Part shown: positions 49,474 through 62,224 of the stretch, one piece after another | Position numbering within the stretch: the stretch's first letter is position 1 | Layout: every line of letters begins with the position of its first letter | Assembly (NCBI GenBank): GCA_015657535.1 | Contig: JADHZB010000394.1 | Location: 1 to 64,000 of the forward strand | Length of the DNA: 64,000 nucleotides | Origin: Nephromyces sp. MM_2019 | Lineage: Eukaryota; Apicomplexa; Aconoidasida; Nephromycida | Reading direction: 5' to 3' | Translations under genes and position numbers: made by a program | The notes under the pieces: generated by a model | Told to the model about the DNA's origin: nothing | The model's input: only the letters and a program-made list of their open reading frames with translations | Database searches by the model: none

Positions 49474-50245
49474 ATTTTATTGGATAAAAATCGATTGGTA
49501 TAATAAGTATCAGTTTAGAAGTTTAAAGTAAATGCGTGGCAATTAAGAAGAAAAATGGTTCTAACAAAACTGTGATACTACCCACTTTAATATTAAGCTT
49601 GAGATTATTAATTTAGCCTTAGCTTTTGTCACAGCATCCTGTATAACCTAGCATTTATTTTAGGTAAGAGTTCCATTCAAGTGTGAGCTGTTAGCCACTT
49701 AAAATTGAATATATTTCTTTTAAAAATTTGAAATTCAAATTTGGAGTCAGGGCTTTTATTTAGATAAATTTTATAATAAACTCTTTATAAAACCAGACTG
49801 GATAAATTACGAAACTAGGTGCCTCAACAATGCTGAACACTGGCTTAAGCCCCAAGATATTATCTAGTTTTTCAAATCGTTTTTTGGGCCGGACTCTTGT
49901 TGAATAAAGTTTCTATGAATAAAATTGTTTTTACTTGGTAAAATATTAATAATTTCAAGGCTAACTCTACAAAATTTAATTCGATTACTAGCTTCTTAAT
50001 ACTTTTAAATGATTAAATAATTATTTCAGTATTTCTTAACCTAGTAACTAAACAGTATTCTTTAAAGGACTATTTGCATCAAAGTGTAAAAGTGTCATTG
50101 AGTTGCTTAATAAATGTAGTCAATCAAAGTTGACAACAATTATGTCAATTTACTCATTAAATTAAAATTTGGGATTTCTAAAATTACCCTAGGCTCCCAT
50201 TCGACTAATTATGGCCATAAATATACACTAATCTTAAAAAGTAAG
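49474..50245. other. Intergenic spacer
   Basis: About 770 bases between two minus-strand genes; presumed UCHL3 promoter on its left. No coding signal seen. Confidence 0.5.
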
Positions 50246-51771
50246 CTATTCAACTAAAGGTTCAAAGGAATGAGATTCTGAAGACAAAAGCTTAGCGGAC
50301 TCGCATAGGAACTCAAGGCCATTTCCTTTTCGATTATCTTGAAGTATAATGAATAATGTAAAAGCTTAAGAAGGAAATTAGAAAGCTTAACTTTACAACA
50401 TAATTATACATTTTGTATAAACTGCAAAATTACTAACCATATGGAACAAACCAAAGTAAAGGATTGCAACCGAAAACATTTGTGAAGTTTTTAGAAAATC
50501 CTAAGTCCCACAGATCCTTTAGATAACAAATGGTGGGATTTTTAAAGCCATTTTCGAATAAATCACAAATAATAATGCAATTAAATTATCGTGGGCATTG
50601 GACCTACTAGGTATCTAATGTCATTTCGCGCGCTTATTTTCTCACAATATTCGATGCATGTGATCCCCTTATGTACAAGCCTGAAAAGACCTAATTCATA
50701 TGTGATATTCATGAAGAAAATCAAACTCCAAATAAATAACTGAAAATTAGCTAACACATTTTCTTAGCAACTTTCATACCAGAAATGAAAACATAGGAAA
50801 CCAAATAATGAAATTGATAACAAAAGGTCTATTAAGACTATAAACGTTAACAATAGATCAGCCGAAGAAGTGCCCTGTTCATACGATAGAAAGTGATAAT
50901 TATTAAATCACAACTTTTAGATTCCCTATTTTGTTATTACCGGGTATGATGAATTTTCATTAATAAGATATTGGGACATTATAATACTTGTAAAAAAGGT
51001 GCCAACAAATCCATAAACCAGAGCTAGCATGAAAAACTTATGATTCCCCCAACCAACACAATTAGCAATCCAAGGGCAGTGATGATCCATCTTAAGTACA
51101 CAATTTTTACATACCCTACAATGATGAGCCCTGTCGGGCTTAAACTTTAAGCACCATTTACAATACCTTGGGCCACCAGCTCTCTTTTTCTCCTTAAAAA
51201 TCACCATTCAATTTAATTCATGAGAGTCTTATACCTAAAATACTAAAATATGCTTACAATAGACTCTTTATAGTTTTTTGTTGTTTCCTTTTGTATTTCA
51301 ACTAACTTTTCCTTGGTTACTTTCCATTCCTGTGTGTCTGGTGTATGACCTGGGGACACCTTTAATGCCAGAAAAAAAGAACTAAAAAATCCAGCATAAA
51401 TTATTGAACATAAGACCAATTCTGCTAAACCACTAAGGGAAAAAAAATAATAATAATTTCCAATATGACAGCTTCATAATTTAAAGAAACCTCAGTAATT
51501 ACCGATAATACTCGGCTTGAGAAGTACCTCTGATCGAAGAATTAAATCGAAGAAGTGGGATAGAGTGATGCTGAAAAAGTATATTTGAAACAATTTTTTA
51601 CCAAGAATCATGCATAATATGTCATTCTGCAATTAAGATCACTTTTACCGAAATAAATACTAGAAGAATTAAGATTGATATCAGAAAGGTGATAAATGGT
51701 GGCAAAAACTCAAAAAAAGTAACATTTCTCCTCCAATTGAGGCATGAAAAGTTTTTCAAAGCCCTTTTCAT
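50246..51771 (-). CDS. DHHC-type protein S-acyltransferase (palmitoyltransferase)
   Basis: About eight exons from ATG 51771 to the TAG at 50246; roughly 320 residues. Two hydrophobic helices precede the catalytic domain ([20 protein letters not shown] and [15 protein letters not shown]) and two follow ([15 protein letters not shown] and [20 protein letters not shown]), the standard four-helix layout. The zinc-binding cysteine-rich domain is complete: [38 protein letters not shown], with the catalytic Cys in DHHC. Downstream exons give CIEYCEK (the TTxE-like element, here TCIE) and [16 protein letters not shown], a good match to the PaCCT-type NFxxVFG motif. The C-terminus is short and Ser-rich. 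It attaches long acyl chains to cysteines of membrane-bound substrates, from Golgi or plasma-membrane compartments. Confidence 0.93.
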
Positions 51772-53265
51772 ACTAAGCTTTAGTAGACTGTAACTTTAGA
51801 GTTAACCTTGCAAGCCTTTTTTCGAGCTTGACTGTTTATAAAAAGACTCGCTTTTCGATAATATATTTAACAATTTGACTGCGAGAAATTTTATTTCTAA
51901 ACCCAAAACTTTTCGGCATAATTGAGAAATGATAACAAAAACTAGGCAAATTGCTCACCTTATGAAAAGAACAATTTCCCAAAAGATTATGTTTCTTAAA
52001 TAGGTGTAAATGACTAGTAACACATCAGAGAACTATAAATATATTTAAACTTAAATTTTTTATATTTGATAGTTACAATTATGGTGAAATGAAATAAGAA
52101 AAGAAACTTTTAACTTAATTTTACAACGAGTAAATTTTAATACTCGACCAAAACTTTTTATTATTCAGCAATCCATCTTATAATTCAAAAACTTGCTTCA
52201 ATTTAGGTATGCTTTGCAAACATTTTCATTTACAGCTTGTTATAAGCAAAATAGATTAATTTGTTGTAAAGACTGCCTATTAGGGTATTACTAACAAAGC
52301 TACACTATGCATGATAGATATTTCAAAGTGGGCATAAAAGGTTGTATATAATAGCAAGCAAGCAAAATATAAATTTTTACATGAAATATAATCTCACTTA
52401 ACTTTTAAGTTTGAAAGATTTGATAAAATAAAAGAATGAATGAAAATGATAGATGTTTTAAATAAGTAAAAGGGCTTAGTTTTAAGGGTTCTAGTAAAAA
52501 TCTTACCGAAATTGCTTAGGGGAGCTCAAATTGAGACTTGTGAGCAATAAAAAACAATATTCATAATCACTTAGTAATAAGTAAAAAAAGTAATTTTACA
52601 TGCTCGTCGGCGCTAACTTCATTGATAGATAATGCAGGTGAAACGATATTTATTAGCTTGTTTTAAAATAGTGTTCGTGTATTAACTTATTTCTATAAGC
52701 TATCTGATATTATAACCAAAGAAATCTAATTTATACTACACAGTTTCGTAGGGATTAATTTTGTTAGGGATCTGATTTGACAATTTAGGAAGAAATAATT
52801 TTAAGCATTTAATCTAACAGATGTAAATGAAAGTAAGAACTTAAAGCTTCTTATCAAAGGCTTTACATCTTTAAACAAATTGATAATTAAGATCAAATCT
52901 GGGGAAGCTCAGAGGGTCGGTTGGGTCATTCTTATCTATATGGATTGAATGGCTAACAGGCATCCTTATGAGTGTTAACTAACTAGCTAGCCTTTTTCAA
53001 TAATAGTTTTTTTCAGTGAGCTTAGACAAGGTGTATACTGTCATTCTTACTACCTAATCTGCAGCTATAAATACAGGAGCTACTATAGAGTACGACATTT
53101 CCCAAGCCTATTAAAATTATTAATTAATGATTCTTAAGGCAGAAAGAACTTGTGTTCACATTGTATAATTTATCTTAGTTCGTTAATTTTATTTATTAAT
53201 GATAACTCTTGATTAAAAAAGTCACTAGCACTAATTACTTGAGGTGTGACACAGAAAGAGTCTTC
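51772..53265. other. Intergenic spacer
   Basis: About 1.5 kb between the DHHC start and the end of the condensin-like gene. AT-rich with no exon or RNA gene that I can support. Confidence 0.5.
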
Positions 53266-56055
53266 TCAAGGGTCTAGTTTAAGAACTACTTCCTCATTAG
53301 GTAAATTCAAGAGCAATTGAGTGTGAACATATAGTGTACTTAGAATCTTTGCATCAGCTTTCTAAAAACTCATTTAAAGTTTTCATATCTTGGACCTAAA
53401 TTTACAAATTATTCTGAAAGTAGCTTATATCTTTTGAATCCATAAAGTTAATAGTTTACCTTATAGTAATTTCTTATAACAGTCCAAAACAGATTTGGTT
53501 GCACATACATGCGAAGCTGCAAGTTTATGAAATGTATATAATCATAGGGTTATAATTTGATTATGAAATTTGTAACCAATTGTAAAATACTTTTGTCTGA
53601 ATTTTCAAATTCTGCCCTATCGACAATGAATTTATCTCGGAATTGTAAATATTGCACCTTTTATTTTAATCAGAATAGGGCAAAAAAAATGGATTTTGCT
53701 AAGTAGTCAATAATGATTATTATTACAAAGTATTCTATTGAGGCTTCTTCCAAGTAAAATATGCTTTGCATGAATATCATCGTTTGTTTATTTATTTTAT
53801 CTGAAGGTATTGAAAGCTATGCTGAAGTTAACTCATTAATCTTATGTAATATATATACCTGTTGAATTGTTATTTGATAAATCGAATAAATTGAATAAAA
53901 AGGGTTTTGCAGTCTCATTTACTAGTGTTTTAGCAGAAATGCTCGGCCACTCTATCTTTTTTTCTATAGTGTTTTTATAAATTAATCTGAACAGTGGCAA
54001 ATCATCTGCTTCTATCCCTTTAAAACTGTTGTTCATAAATAAGACTTCTTCAGCTGTGACTTTTGTTCCATAAGAGTGTGCTGTGTTAAATACTGATTTA
54101 AAGTCTTTCATGAGTTTTGAGCCAGTGGTCAAATCTTTCACCTTTATTGAAATTTTATATTAGATTTTCCAAATTAATCTATATTCTTACTTTATTTTGG
54201 TTTCTCAGACTTTGATCCCATAAAATGTTTTGCCTATGAACAAGTCCAAATAGTGTATAAAAACAAAATTATTCCCTAGTAAGTCGAATAATGTAGGCTT
54301 AACTTACTTCACTTTTAACTTTTTTTTTATGGTGTAAACAAATCCACATGCTTCAAGGCAATGAAACACAAATCTCTGAATAAGATTGAAGCTTTAGTAC
54401 CATCATCAATCTCTAGATAAAAACTACTAACTTGAATTGCTAACTCTTCGTCACAAAGTCCAACAAGAAACAATGGTATAAACATACTCACATTCTGTAT
54501 ACTAAAAAGATATTTTGAGATATTTTGAGAATTTAATATGCAATAATTTTTTGTATTACAATACATCAATTTCAGTAATCCATATGCTTAAGCATCCAAA
54601 AAAGGTTATTTTAACTTGCTCTGAATCATCGTTTATAAGTTTTATACTATAATTGACCTGGGAGCAAATATTAATATTAATATCTTTCTACCCCATTGCC
54701 AAAAATGCTACTTACAGTTCTGTAATTCCCATAAAAGGTATCGATAGGGATAACATTATCATTTCTAACCCCAGTGAGATCCTATTGAATATTATAAGCT
54801 AAATAATTGATAGAGGTAATACTAAAACAGCTTTATACCCGAATGACATCAAAGTCTAGCATTTTATCAAAAGTTTTGAACAATTTTGTGATACACAATA
54901 ATGCACTGGACCTTATCTTTGAAAACAGATAATTTTCTTAAATAGCTTATACAAAGATAATTTTAATTCCATACTTTCCAACTTCGATTACCAAGTACTG
55001 CGATAACTGATCTGAACGAAAACCAATTCGATTTCCAAAATTTCCTTCTATGAAAATAGTGCTCACTTTATTATGCTTTGGATATCGGGTTCTAGTTGCT
55101 TTGAGTTTTCCAAGCAAAGATTAGTTATAATACCTAAAACTCTAAAAATTTCCTTTTTTCTGCGGTTTTTAAGACCTACTAGCAAAGGCAAAACTAATCT
55201 TTTAACCTAATTGGATGGAGCTTGTTGTTATTATGAAGTAGATTTTTGAATTAAAGAAATAGAAAATGACAAACATGGTAAGTCTCTAAAGAGTGAAAAA
55301 GGTCATAAGATATAATCCATAGGCTGACCCTAACTTCCTCATCTTGCTCAACAAACTGATTTGATTTTAACATATTAAAGTCTAAATACAAAGCATCTGT
55401 GGATTTTACATGAGTCTCACCTTTTCTTGCTCATTATTGAGTTGTCTTGGAAAAGATCAATGTAACTTTGGTACAGATGGTTTCGAAAGTAATAAGTAGT
55501 TTTATTACCTGTGTTCAGACTTGATTCTTAGGCGATCGCTAACAGCTTGAGAGTTAATTTATAACCCCGTTAAGATTTGAATTTAGCAAATATATACATG
55601 TTTTTAGATTCCTTACCTTCAAAAATCTTTTGTTTGATGATCTTACTTTTATTGAGTTTTAAAGTAATTCTAGTTTAGTTGCAATGAATTTTTAATTTAT
55701 TTAGAATTTGAACGAATCGTTCGCTAACCTATTTGTTAATGTCACAGCCTTATAACGACATTTATCACATGTGTGATCAAAAAGCTTCAATAAATGATCG
55801 ATTAATGCTTCAAGAATTTTAACTTCATTTTCTGCTTGTAAATTAATGTTTGGTAATAAAGAAATAAAATTTTGATTATAATACACTTTTACCATCAATA
55901 GGACTGCTAATTAATTGGACTTTTTCAAAAAGAAGGTTTAAATTGTTTTCAACGTTGCTTGATGACCCATCTTTTATTGACTTAGTGAGCTTGATCAAAT
56001 CTGTGAGATTCCTTATCCTCTCCTTTTTACTATGATCACAAGTGATAATTTTCAT
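53266..56055 (-). CDS. HEAT-repeat protein, probable condensin subunit 3 (CAP-G/Ycg1-like)
   Basis: Many-exon gene from ATG 56055. Exon 1 (56055-~55890) joins in phase to an exon reading ALIDHLLKLFDHTCDKCRYKA, as in the first HEAT repeats of CAP-G. Further exons carry QDEEVRVSLW, LPLLVGLKNRRKKEIFRVL, then GLCDEELAIQVSSFYLEIDD and ILFRDLCFIALKHVDLF (~54569-54327), which fit the conserved C-terminal Cnd3 region, and EADDLPLFRLIYKNT (~54141-53855). Phase-consistent exons continue at ~53660-53580, ~53515-53462 and ~53347-53266, ending NEEVVLKLDP. CAP-G with the SMC2/4-kleisin-CAP-D2 complex compacts mitotic chromosomes. The family call rests on pattern and repeat layout; several middle exons are unresolved, and another HEAT protein remains possible. 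Confidence 0.55.
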
Positions 56056-57047
56056 TATAATGTATTTCTAGTCTAATTTTTAATTTTGCAACATAAATTA
56101 GATCTCCGTTAGTATTTATTTATGTTGCCATGCTGAAAAAAAAGTAGCTTTGCTACATTAGAGATTTTCTGATAAAAAAACAAACGAATCTATGTATGTA
56201 TACAGATATGACATGCCGGTATTCGGCAGAATCATTGGTCCCACTAACAAGACAAATGCAATTGTCTAATTTTACCTCTAGCTCTTTTTTAGTATTTGAA
56301 CTTGCACAATACCATAATTGCCAACCAGATGATTGAAATAGTTATTCACATTTGTTTCTAGAAATAAATGTAATTAAGCGTCTTAGTCAATATGTAACTC
56401 ATTACCACTATGATTGTGTAAATTGGGAATAATGAATGGCTTTAATTTATAGTTTTCAACTACTTTGACTAAACAAATATTATGGGACGTCAACATTAGA
56501 TATCGACGTTATAATATGAATCTGCTCAGTAGCAAATATATTATCATTTATTTGAATCTTAATTTTTGTCCTGGAGATCAAAACATCTATTTAATGTTGA
56601 AAAAAAATTTCACCTAAGTTTACTCTAACTTATTTTTACTATCAATAATGTGCTCGTTTGACTTGTATCGAGTGTGAAAATTTTGATCTATTTGAATACT
56701 ACTTAAAGAGTAAAAAGTGACCTTGACTCACATTAATTTAAATCTGTGACCATGAAAGAGTGTAAAGATTAAATGTTACACAGCTAAATTATTTTTATCT
56801 GATAAGATGTATGATAGATAAGTATATATGCACACTCGATTTCAGGTTCTGCTACTCTAAAAAAAAGGCTAGGCAATCAACTCTATATGATTATATCCTA
56901 TTGAAAATCTTTGTGCATATTCATTGATTAATCTTTAAAATGTAGCACCAAGAATTATGCATGGAGTTCACAGACTTATGATATTGTAATCAAAAAGCCA
57001 GACATTTTTAAATATACTCTCTTTTAGTACTTAGCTTTTCCCATAAC
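56056..57047. other. Divergent promoter region
   Basis: About 1 kb between the divergent condensin-like and dolichyldiphosphatase genes. AT-rich, no coding or RNA signal. Confidence 0.5.
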
Positions 57048-58303
57048 TTGATGACTCTAGTCACAATTAACCAAGACCCAAACAACCCTACAATGTTCGG
57101 TACTTTCTTTGTAAAAGGTCCGGATCATAGCAAACAGGGAGGCTACAGCAGCCAGTCCATATATCCATCAACCTATTCAACTTTGACTCCATCTTCGGAA
57201 CTTCGCAGTTTACACTACATAAGTGATGATGATTCCAATGGCTCTAGTGTTCAGGACTTGGTTGACAACTATGGAGACCAAGTCTATTTACTTAATAGGC
57301 AGCCAAAGCATAGGAGCTCATCAAAATTAAGAAAATTAAGCTACGCGACATCCACTGATAATCGGTATTTATATGAATATTGAAAAATGAAGATTATATG
57401 GCCAATACAAGCTATTTAAGTACAGTTGGAACACTTAGTTCCTTTCATGTTAATACAATTTCGAGATAATTTCTTTAAGCTAATAATCTACTGATTATTT
57501 TATCTTTCAGACCTCTTGAAATTTTACAATCTTTTGGGAGCAACCTGATTGATACTATTAGCTCATCATTGATCTTACCAAAAATTTCAACTATATCTTC
57601 ACAAGCTGACATTGACATCGACTTCCTCAATGAGGACAATTCTTTTCAATTTTTGTCTATAACTCACCGAAAACCCTTCAATTTAGTCACTTTTATTGCC
57701 CTTTTCTACAGTTACATACCTTTCTTAAGTTGTTTAATGGTAATACCCTTAAGTTACCGTCTAGGACCACTGTTCGCAATTTACATAGGGGTATAAAAAT
57801 GTTTTTAAAATTAATTTTCTAAATAATTAAAGACATTTTCATTAATTCTCAGATTTACTGCACTTTCATTACTGTGATCAATGAAATTACTTTCAAAAAA
57901 TTTTTTAAACAACCAAGGCCTAAAAGAAGTTTAGTAAAATCATACGGAATGCCTTCGACCCATTCAATGGTTTCTTACTGTCTACTTACTTTATTAATTT
58001 TAGAATCACTTTACCTACCAGAGTGGAAGCTTTTTTCCCCCAAAGAATTGATTTTATGCTGTATTATACTTGTCCCAGTGCCATGGGGTCAGTTATATTT
58101 TTTAAAATAAAATTTCATAAATTATAAGAAAGATTAGATCATAATCTTATCAATTATTTTTTGTAAATTTTATATTTTTAATTTTAAATAGGCCGCTTAT
58201 ATCTTGAAGACCACACATTTTATCAATGTGGATTTGGATGCCTTGAAGGAATTCTATTCGGTGTATTGGGTTTCCAGTTGAGAAGAATGACTGTTACTTT
58301 ATA
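57048..58303 (+). CDS. Dolichyldiphosphatase-like PAP2 phosphatase with N-terminal extension
   Basis: Four exons: 57048 to ~57360, ~57512-57789, ~57853-58089 and ~58193-58303, about 310 residues. The last two exons carry the PAP2 signature: KKFFKQPRP, then YGMPSTHSMVSY, then WGRLYLEDHTFYQ with the catalytic His. KQPRP and GMPSTHS are typical of DOLPP1/CAX4, which removes a phosphate from dolichyl pyrophosphate on the lumenal ER side to recycle the carrier for N-glycosylation. At least four hydrophobic segments accompany the motifs. The first ~160 residues are a Ser/Asp/Tyr-rich, probably disordered extension not found in typical members of about 230 residues; a two-Met start (MM) is used. Donor and acceptor phases agree at each junction. 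Confidence 0.85.
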
Positions 58304-58736
58304 AGTGATTTCTAAGCTTTACTTATATCAAGCAAATTATGACTTCTAGCCAAAACAATATTTTTTAATTGAGATTAATGTAATGATTCAACAAATTGTT
58401 AGTGGACTCAAACTATTTTGAAAGATTTTAGAATCTAGATAATAGAATACTAGATTTCATAACATTTTGGTGAAGGGCTATGATACAAGACAATATGAAA
58501 ATATATTAAAAAGAATCTCTAGAAACCTTACTTATTTTCTGAACATCTGAAATTTAAATTATATGTATAACAGTTTTTTATTAAAAATAACAAATTATAA
58601 AGAAAGATTGTTGAAACTAATAATTTTCTCATTGTAAGAAAATTAAAATCGTAATTCATTTTTGCTTTATAAATGCTTCTTAAAATCATTTCTAAAAATT
58701 AATTAGCTAAGTTAAGTATCGATCGAATTAAAAGAG
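58304..58736. other. Intergenic spacer
   Basis: About 430 AT-rich bases between two plus-strand genes; no feature seen. Confidence 0.5.
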
Positions 58737-60787
58737 ATGGGAAAATTAATTACCTGGAGTGATGACGTTATCTACAGTTTCTCAACAGCTTGTAACCAGA
58801 TGTTAACCCCTTCGCTTAAGGAAGAAATAGATAGAAGGACGAGGTAAACTTTACAAGTTTAGGGAATATTATTTGCATTCTCGTGCTCAAAAAATAGTTT
58901 TCATATTATTCAAATCTTAATACCTCCCTTCTATAAAAAGCTATATGAATACTCAACATACAATTTAAAATAATTAGATAGTTTAATTTCTAACAAATAA
59001 TGATTAAAATTAGATCAGGAATAGGTTACTCTGTCTCAAAAGATCAGACGCACCGTTGTTGGGGAAATCATTTCAAATTCACCCGAGATCCAGGTTACTT
59101 TAAGCTGCTCAAACAAACTATACTACAATAATGAATTCAATTTTTAATTATTTGATTTCCAAGGTGATGTTATGGGTAAGTATCTTGATGAAATCAGCCA
59201 ACCCGAGAGAATTTTGGATCTCATTGTAAGCATTGCTGAACGAGGATGCAGGGTCTATGTAAAAATTATTGCAGATTCGAAAAGTAAGTTGTTCAACTCT
59301 TAAAATAGGACTCAAAGTAGAATAAAAAGAATCTTATAGGTAGTAGCATAAAGATATCCCCTGCCGAAGACCGCAACATAAAGCTATCGATCTTGAAGGA
59401 AGCAATTATTAACGAGTTTAGGACACGCACACTTCAATTGGTGAGCTTGACTGACTTTAAGTCGTGCAATTTGGTATTAATCATTAGCTCTATTTATTCA
59501 AATCAGATTCATAAACAGCATCAATCTTTATCTCAGTCCCCAGGGCAACTGGCTCTTCCAAGTAAGAGAGAGAAAGCTATAAATTTCAAATCAAATTTCA
59601 AATATAATCTATTTTTTTGTTATATGAAAACCTTTATAAAAACTCATAAGGCCGAGAAACTGATCCTGATTTGGACTTATTTTATTCTCAGAACATTTTC
59701 AGCATAATGAATGAGGGTTACTGTGTAATTAATTCTTTTCTAGGGTCTAAAGTGAATATGCATTATCAAAATGTCTTATGATTAAAATCAAAATAATTTT
59801 TACATAGATATGTCAAGATATATACCAAGAATTGGAGCTGTTAGAATTTGACGGAACATTTAATGAATTGGTGAAGTTTAAAATAATACATGGCATTTGA
59901 TTAATACAAACATTAAATGAATTATTTGGAATTTTAAGCCCTACTCCTCTAAATTCAGGAAAGATAAAATATGCTGGCTAGGATTACCCGACCTAGACAG
60001 ATTCAAACAACCAGTAATTACTTATCTTAAGCATTTGCTTTCACAAACCTCTTCATTAATTTTAACACTTTCAAACTAGGGCATACACAAACTTTTCCAA
60101 AGTATGGCTCAAATTCCTTTCGAGTTGAATCGTAAAACTAAATTAGGCCTTCAAGTGATTAAATAATAATTTTCATTTTTTGCTAACACATTTAATTCTT
60201 TTGCTCTATGAATAGATAAGCTCAATTTTTCAGCTGAGTTTCTATAGCCAGGATGGCTCATTTTACAACTGGCATATGGATAATTGGTATAATCTATCAA
60301 ACTTTTAAGGTTGCTAAATTTGTGTGATTTTTTTTTTTGAAGTGTGAATTCAAAGAAAGATAATGGACGAAAAATCACTTGCATCTATTACCCAAATAAT
60401 TTGGATAGAACAGTAAGTTAGCTGCTTGCTAAGTCCCAAATAATTGTTAAAATTGTCTCTTTTGTTGAACTTAAAAGAATTCTCAGGGTGGAGTGCTGCG
60501 GATCTATCCAAGAGTACCAATACAGGATCAAGTAAATGGAGCAGCAATAAAAAAGACCGATGATCATTTTATTGAAGAGATTATACCAAAAGGTGACACT
60601 CTTGTAATTTTCAGGTGAGTTAAAAAAATATATTTACTCTTTCAATTCTGTTGATAACATAAGCCGTTATTTCTGTAACTTATACAGTAGCCGTGAATTT
60701 CCTCACGAAGTTATGCCAAATTACTGTAAAAGATTCGCCATTACATTATGGATTTCAGGCCCAAGTGGATCATATAATGCGTTTTGA
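58737..60787 (+). CDS. 2-oxoglutarate/Fe(II) prolyl hydroxylase (EGLN/PhyA type) with unknown N-terminal half
   Basis: Twelve exons (58737-58843, 59014-59093, 59164-59284, 59344-59561, 59651-59751, 59808-59875, 59959-60013, 60080-60154, 60234-60286, 60343-60412, 60487-60614, 60688-60787) sum to exactly 392 codons, 391 residues, with every junction in phase. Residues ~190-391 match the EGLN/PHD and protist PhyA fold in order: GYCVINSFLGSK, DKICWLGLPD, LNRKTKLGLQ, the iron-binding HMD (in FYNWHMDN), DNGRKITCIYYPN, GGVLRIYP, then FPHEV with the distal His, and KRFAITLW with the 2OG-binding Arg. PhyA hydroxylates a proline of Skp1 in Dictyostelium and Toxoplasma as part of oxygen sensing. The first ~180 residues are unrecognised and could belong to a separate gene; the alternative start is ATG 59707. 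Confidence 0.85.
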
Positions 60788-61459
60788 GCTCTTAAGATTT
60801 TAAATAGACTAAAGTCAATTACCTCTCTATTATTGGAATAAGGATTTAATTTATTCAACCTTTCAACTTTTATTCACAATTCTTTTAGTTACTAATACGA
60901 AATACACAAGTTAAATGTTTTGAAAAAATTCAAGTTCGAATATAAATACAGCTTTATAATAAATTTAAATTTTAATAGATTATTAACTTCTTTTAATACT
61001 TACTATATTGTGCATCATACAATTGACCAAATTCCATTAAATTGAATTAATGATTAAAGTTTTTAGAAATTCAAGTTTAGAAATTGATCAATATAGAGTT
61101 AACTTATCGTTGAAATACTTATTTAGTTTGGAATTAGTGATCTTATGTAACTTATATAATAACTATTTGTCCTCAAATCAAAGTAGGTGTTGTATAAGTT
61201 AAATTCAAAGTGATTATGAGTTACTCACCATACCCCTAACTTAATTAAGTCCAAAAAACTATAATAAGATCGATTATTTTCAGTGAAATTTAACTTGAAC
61301 TCGAAATTCATTTGAGCTTCAAATTCTCTAAGCACTAGAATCAGTTGTCTAAGGTGATAACCGTTTTGAAGTCAGCCTGAAGATTGTTCGGCTTTATACC
61401 TTTAGTTGTTTGAAATAGTCTTAAAGAAGGAATATGGTTATGATAAAAGGGCTACCTTT
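60788..61459. other. Intergenic spacer between convergent genes
   Basis: About 670 AT-rich bases between convergent gene ends; nothing recognised. Confidence 0.5.
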
Positions 61460-62224
61460 TTAAACTTCGTAGCACTTGTGTTCCCATGCCCAAAGCAGAA
61501 AGTTAGGATTGTGGCTAATCAAGCGTGTTCCATTTTTATCTTCATTAGGCTAAATTAAAACAAATTGTAGGAAATATGAGTCTCATATGCAATTCATTAA
61601 AAGAGCTTACTTACATATATACATTTATCCTGAATTAAGTTCTCTATAAGCTTTGTGTAAAGCCGCTTGGTGTAGCCTTCATTCTTGCTGATGGCCTTTC
61701 GTTCAAGAAGTTAATTGGTAGAAAATGAGTAGTTATTCAAATATTTCAAAAACTAAAAGTCACCTTGGGAAGCTTATTTTTATACTTGTTTAAGTACCTT
61801 GTATAATAGAACATGAAATATACCAAATCTTGAAATTGAGAAATAGTATAAGGATTTGTTTCGGGTATTGTGAGTAACAAAATGTAACTTAATCATAGGC
61901 ATATAGCAATATTCACATAAAAATGGCTTATAAAGTTGATATTTACCATGATATAAGGAGGTCCTCTGTTATTTGTTTGCTACCACTGGAGTTAAGAAAA
62001 TGACAGCAGTTAAATGCAAAATGGCAATAGGCATCGTATGTTATGGTATAATTCTGATCATCCTGACGAAAAGTAATGAGTGTTTAAAATCCTATGACAC
62101 TAATAACACAAATAAAGAGATCAAATGGTAGTTAGTTATTAAACACTAATAAAAGCTGATATTGCGTTACATGGCTAACTTGAGTTTTAAACTTTTTGGA
62201 AATTACTTCGATAGAGCCGTTCAT
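61460..62224 (-). CDS. Stand-alone MCM6 C-terminal winged-helix-like protein
   Basis: Five exons (62224-62171, 62062-61947, 61797-61764, 61695-61615, 61549-61460) total exactly 125 codons, 124 residues, all junctions in phase. The sequence lines up with the extreme C-terminus of MCM6, the winged-helix domain that binds Cdt1: YTITYDAYCHFA (MCM6 has a SFSEYCRIS-type start), DLLISWYLNKY (LVNWYLKE), KLIENLIQDKCIY (KVIHRLTHYDHVL) and LISHNPNFLLW (LVVNPNYLL). No MCM ATPase or zinc domain is encoded upstream: only about 800 bases separate it from the next gene, and they look non-coding. It could be a split-off domain gene or a partial duplicate kept intact. The family call is by pattern only. Confidence 0.6.
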
